Shown in pieces: positions 6,414-8,425 of a DNA stretch of 8,425 bases. A model generated the notes under the pieces. The model was not told where the DNA came from. It did not search any database and saw nothing but the letters and a program-made list of their open reading frames with translations. Location: assembly GCA_002687665.1 (NCBI GenBank), contig NZAX01000045.1:1-8425 (forward strand), written 5' to 3'. This DNA comes from Flavobacteriaceae bacterium. Its GTDB lineage: Bacteria; Bacteroidota; Bacteroidia; Flavobacteriales; Flavobacteriaceae. Position 1 is the first letter of the stretch. Each line of letters begins with the position of its first letter. A program made the position numbers and the translations under genes.

Positions 6414-7338
6414 AATCAACCAACTCCACCTCAAAAATCAAGCTTGCATTGGGAGGGATTGTACCTCCAGCCCCTCTCGAGCCATAGGCCAACTCACTTG
6501 GAATCACTAGTCTTGCCGACGATCCTCTTTTGAGTAAAGCGATACCCTCATCCCACCCCTTGATAACTTGGCCCATACCCAGAGGAAAAACTATGGGTTT
6601 GTTCCGTTGGTAGGAAGAGTCAAATACTGTTCCATCGAGCAGCATCCCCCTGTAGTGAACTGAAACATTCTTACCTTTAGAAGGGTGATCTCCAGACCCT
6701 TCTCGGTTGATTTTATAGTAAAGTCCGCTGTCAGTTTGCTCCATCCCGTTGGTCAATTCTTCCAGTTCTTTAGCTGCAGCCTCCTGAGCCGATTTGAGTC
6801 GTACTTCCTTATCATTGATAAAAACGTCAAAAGCAGCTATAGCATCCCAAGACTCGGCATCGGCCCCAACCCGTTCGATGGTTATGTATTGAATCGCATC
6901 ATCTTGTGCAATATTATCCAAAACCTCAAACCCTTCAACCAAATATCCAAAAACAGTATGTTTACCATCCAACCAGGGAGTAGCAGCGTGGGTGATAAAA
7001 AATTGACTCCCGTTGGTCCCAGGGCCTGCATTTGCCATTGATAAAGTGCCCGGGCGATCGTGTTTGAGCTCAGGATGAAACTCGTCATCAAATTGGTATC
7101 CAGGACCTCCCATTCCTGTGCCTTGAGGACAGCCCCCTTGAATCATAAAATCTGCAATCACACGGTGAAACTTTAGACCGTCGTAGTAGGGTGTTCCTTT
7201 AGAACTCACCTTGTTTTCTATTGTCCCTTCAACAAGACCTACAAAATTACCTACGGTTCCTGGTGTTTTGTCAAAGGTCAATTGGATTTTAATTTCTCCT
7301 TTTTCAGTTTTAAAATGGGCAAAAATTCCCTCCTGCAT
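6406..7338 (-). CDS. Dual-domain peptidyl-prolyl cis-trans isomerase: cyclophilin fused to FKBP
   Basis: The enzyme speeds proline isomerisation during folding and carries two unrelated isomerase domains in 310 residues. The cyclophilin domain (about 5-160) has [13 protein letters not shown] (57-69), giving the catalytic Arg59, Phe64, Met65 and Gln67, then [12 protein letters not shown] (105-116) and [10 protein letters not shown] (122-131), with Trp122 and His127. A charged Ala/Glu-rich linker helix (about 175-200) leads to an FKBP domain (about 203-309): VHYRG with Tyr229, FDSS with Asp240, the pocket VIKGWDEG (258-265) with Trp262, AYG with Tyr285, IPPNA (294-298), and Phe302. Both active sites look complete. 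No signal peptide is seen, so it is cytosolic. The same architecture has been described as a dual-family immunophilin in Flavobacterium. It follows recQ by 61 bp on the same strand. Confidence 0.95.
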   Translation of the reverse strand: MQEGIFAHFKTEKGEIKIQLTFDKTPGTVGNFVGLVEGTIENKVSSKGTPYYDGLKFHRVIADFMIQGGCPQGTGMGGPGYQFDDEFHPELKHDRPGTLSMANAGPGTNGSQFFITHAATPWLDGKHTVFGYLVEGFEVLDNIAQDDAIQYITIERVGADAESWDAIAAFDVFINDKEVRLKSAQEAAAKELEELTNGMEQTDSGLYYKINREGSGDHPSKGKNVSVHYRGMLLDGTVFDSSYQRNKPIVFPLGMGQVIKGWDEGIALLKRGSSARLVIPSELAYGSRGAGGTIPPNASLIFEVELVDFS

Positions 7339-7399
7339 GATGAATGTTTTTTAATTTTTGCGAATATAGCAATAGTTGTAAGAAATGAGATGATTTGAA

Positions 7400-8425
7400 T
7401 TAATTTCCAACCTCACTGATGAATTTCAATCGAAATAAACGCAACTCCTCTTCCTCATAATCACCTTCAAATTCATCAGAGGCCAAATGCAAATCGTCTG
7501 AAACTGCTTCCATAAAATAATTGGTCAACTCATCGATTTGGTCATCATCAAAAATATCATTAATCCAATAATCAATATTAAGTTTTGTCCCAGAGAAAAC
7601 TATGGTCTCCATTTCGGATATCAGTTTTACCATATCCATTCCCTTAGCAGATGCAATATCTTCAAGTGATAACTTTCGATCTATACTTTGTATCAAATAC
7701 AACTTCAAAGCTGAGTTGGCTCCAGTGCTTTTTATAATCAAATCATCGGGTCGTGAAATTTGGTTTTCAGCGACGTATTTTTTGATAATCTGAATAAATT
7801 TTGGCCCATACCGTTTTGCCTTACCCTCTCCTACTCCATTAATTTGACTTAGTTCTTTAAAACTAATCGGATATTTTAGTGCCATGTCTTCAAGCGAGTA
7901 TTCCTGAAAAACCGCATAAGGAGGAACATCCTCCTCCATAGCAACTTTTTTTCTTAGCGAGCGTAATAAGTCCATAAATACTTTGTCAATCTCAATTATA
8001 GGCTTGTTTAAGGATAATCTTGGTTTATTCGATTCATAATCATGGTCTGCGGTAATTAAAAACGAAACCGGTTTATTCAAAAAAGCTTTGGCTTTTGGGG
8101 TGAGTTTGATGACCCCGTAGCTCTCAATCTCCTTAAAGAAATATCCCCCAATGAGGGCCTGTCTTAGCAATGCCATCCAGAATTTAGCATCCCTGTCTTT
8201 ACCAACACCAAAAAAATGTTTTTCATGAGTTTGGTGTGAAATTATTACAGCATTTTTTACACCGGTCAAGGTTTTGACAATTTCTTTTGATTTGTATTTT
8301 TCTTTTGTATCTAAAATAGTTTGAATCAGAATTTCTAATTCTTTTCCTGCTTCACTTTTAGTTTTGGGATAACGCATGTTGTCATCCATATCAGCGCCGT
8401 CTCCATTTTCTGAATCAAATTCTTC
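7400..8425 (-). CDS. recQ: ATP-dependent DNA helicase RecQ, C-terminal part, 5' end outside window
   Basis: RecQ unwinds DNA 3' to 5' in recombinational repair and fork processing. The frame stays open to base 8425, so the 341 residues seen are the C-terminal portion of a protein that is probably 700 residues or more; the ATPase core is outside. The apparent ATG at 8389 is an internal Met. Fragment order: acidic linker EEFDSENGDGADMDD (1-15); RQC winged-helix region (about 32-117) with EIVKTLTGVKNAVI, FFGVGKD, KFWMALLRQALIGGYF and IKLTPKAKAFL; HRDC domain (about 147-217) with FMDLLRSLRKKVA, VPPYAVFQEYSLEDMA and INGVGEGKAKRYG; then a C-terminal helix-turn-helix region (about 235-310, SLEDIASAKGMDMVKLISEM) of the RecQ-associated type, and an acidic tail. 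These accessory domains bind duplex or single-stranded DNA in studied RecQ proteins. It is probably co-transcribed with the isomerase gene. Confidence 0.95.
   Translation of the reverse strand, partial: EEFDSENGDGADMDDNMRYPKTKSEAGKELEILIQTILDTKEKYKSKEIVKTLTGVKNAVIISHQTHEKHFFGVGKDRDAKFWMALLRQALIGGYFFKEIESYGVIKLTPKAKAFLNKPVSFLITADHDYESNKPRLSLNKPIIEIDKVFMDLLRSLRKKVAMEEDVPPYAVFQEYSLEDMALKYPISFKELSQINGVGEGKAKRYGPKFIQIIKKYVAENQISRPDDLIIKSTGANSALKLYLIQSIDRKLSLEDIASAKGMDMVKLISEMETIVFSGTKLNIDYWINDIFDDDQIDELTNYFMEAVSDDLHLASDEFEGDYEEEELRLFRLKFISEVGN

Noticed and set aside
6450..6474. GGAGG/CCTCC hairpin just after the redoxin gene as a terminator
   Set aside because: Only 5 bp, no following U run, and the bases encode the conserved GTIPPNAS segment of the FKBP domain.
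6685..7091. Open frames of 118 (+) and 69 (-) codons inside the isomerase gene
   Set aside because: Both overlap strongly conserved cyclophilin and FKBP codons in other frames.
7361..7368. TATATTCG on the minus strand as a -7 box for the isomerase gene
   Set aside because: One mismatch to TAnnTTTG and no -33 TTTG at a workable distance; co-transcription with recQ is simpler.
1..8425. Mobile element, CRISPR array, defence island, tRNA/rRNA or novel multi-gene system
   Set aside because: No long direct or terminal repeats, transposase, integrase, Cas or phage-like proteins were seen, and every sizeable gene belongs to a known, mostly housekeeping family.

Overview
The window looks like ordinary chromosomal DNA from a member of the Bacteroidota, most likely a marine-type flavobacterium or close relative. 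The evidence is AT-rich sequence, A-rich leaders without Shine-Dalgarno motifs, and several -7 boxes of the Bacteroidota type TAnnTTTG. Several protein families also point that way: a ~310-residue NusB, a DUF1573 lipoprotein, a DUF3276/PUR protein, a cyclophilin-FKBP fusion, and the gene order nusB - DUF1573 - yajC. The lineage call is inference from gene content; no rRNA or other marker is present.

Layout. Positions 1-498 (+) hold the C-terminal half of an M42-family metallo-aminopeptidase, cut by the window edge. It converges on pyrD (584-1597, -), class 2 dihydroorotate dehydrogenase. Upstream of pyrD on the same strand is a cluster transcribed leftward: nusB (2477-3415), a DUF1573 lipoprotein (1938-2438) and yajC (1638-1925). 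That cluster ends in a clear intrinsic terminator (1611-1633), only 13 bases before the pyrD start codon. A 138-bp divergent promoter region (3416-3553) separates nusB from a rightward group: a half-size ABC exporter (3554-5308), a PUR-alpha-like DUF3276 protein (5375-5743) and a thioredoxin-fold protein of the peroxiredoxin-like type (5829-6413). This group collides tail to tail, with an 8-bp overlap, with a leftward pair: a two-domain peptidyl-prolyl isomerase (6406-7338) and the C-terminal part of RecQ helicase (7400-8425, cut by the window edge).

The genes serve core functions: transcription antitermination, Sec accessory, pyrimidine synthesis, protein folding, redox and DNA repair. There is no phage, transposon, CRISPR, tRNA or rRNA gene, and no compositional sign of transfer. 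I found no credible undescribed multi-gene system. The most useful second looks are: the terminator wedged between yajC and pyrD, which also shows that a longer pyrD start is wrong; an inverted repeat between the divergent promoters; an ABC ATPase with Asp in place of the catalytic Glu and no partner gene nearby; the dual-family isomerase; the enlarged NusB; and the PUR-domain protein. No gene-free stretch exceeds 300 bases.
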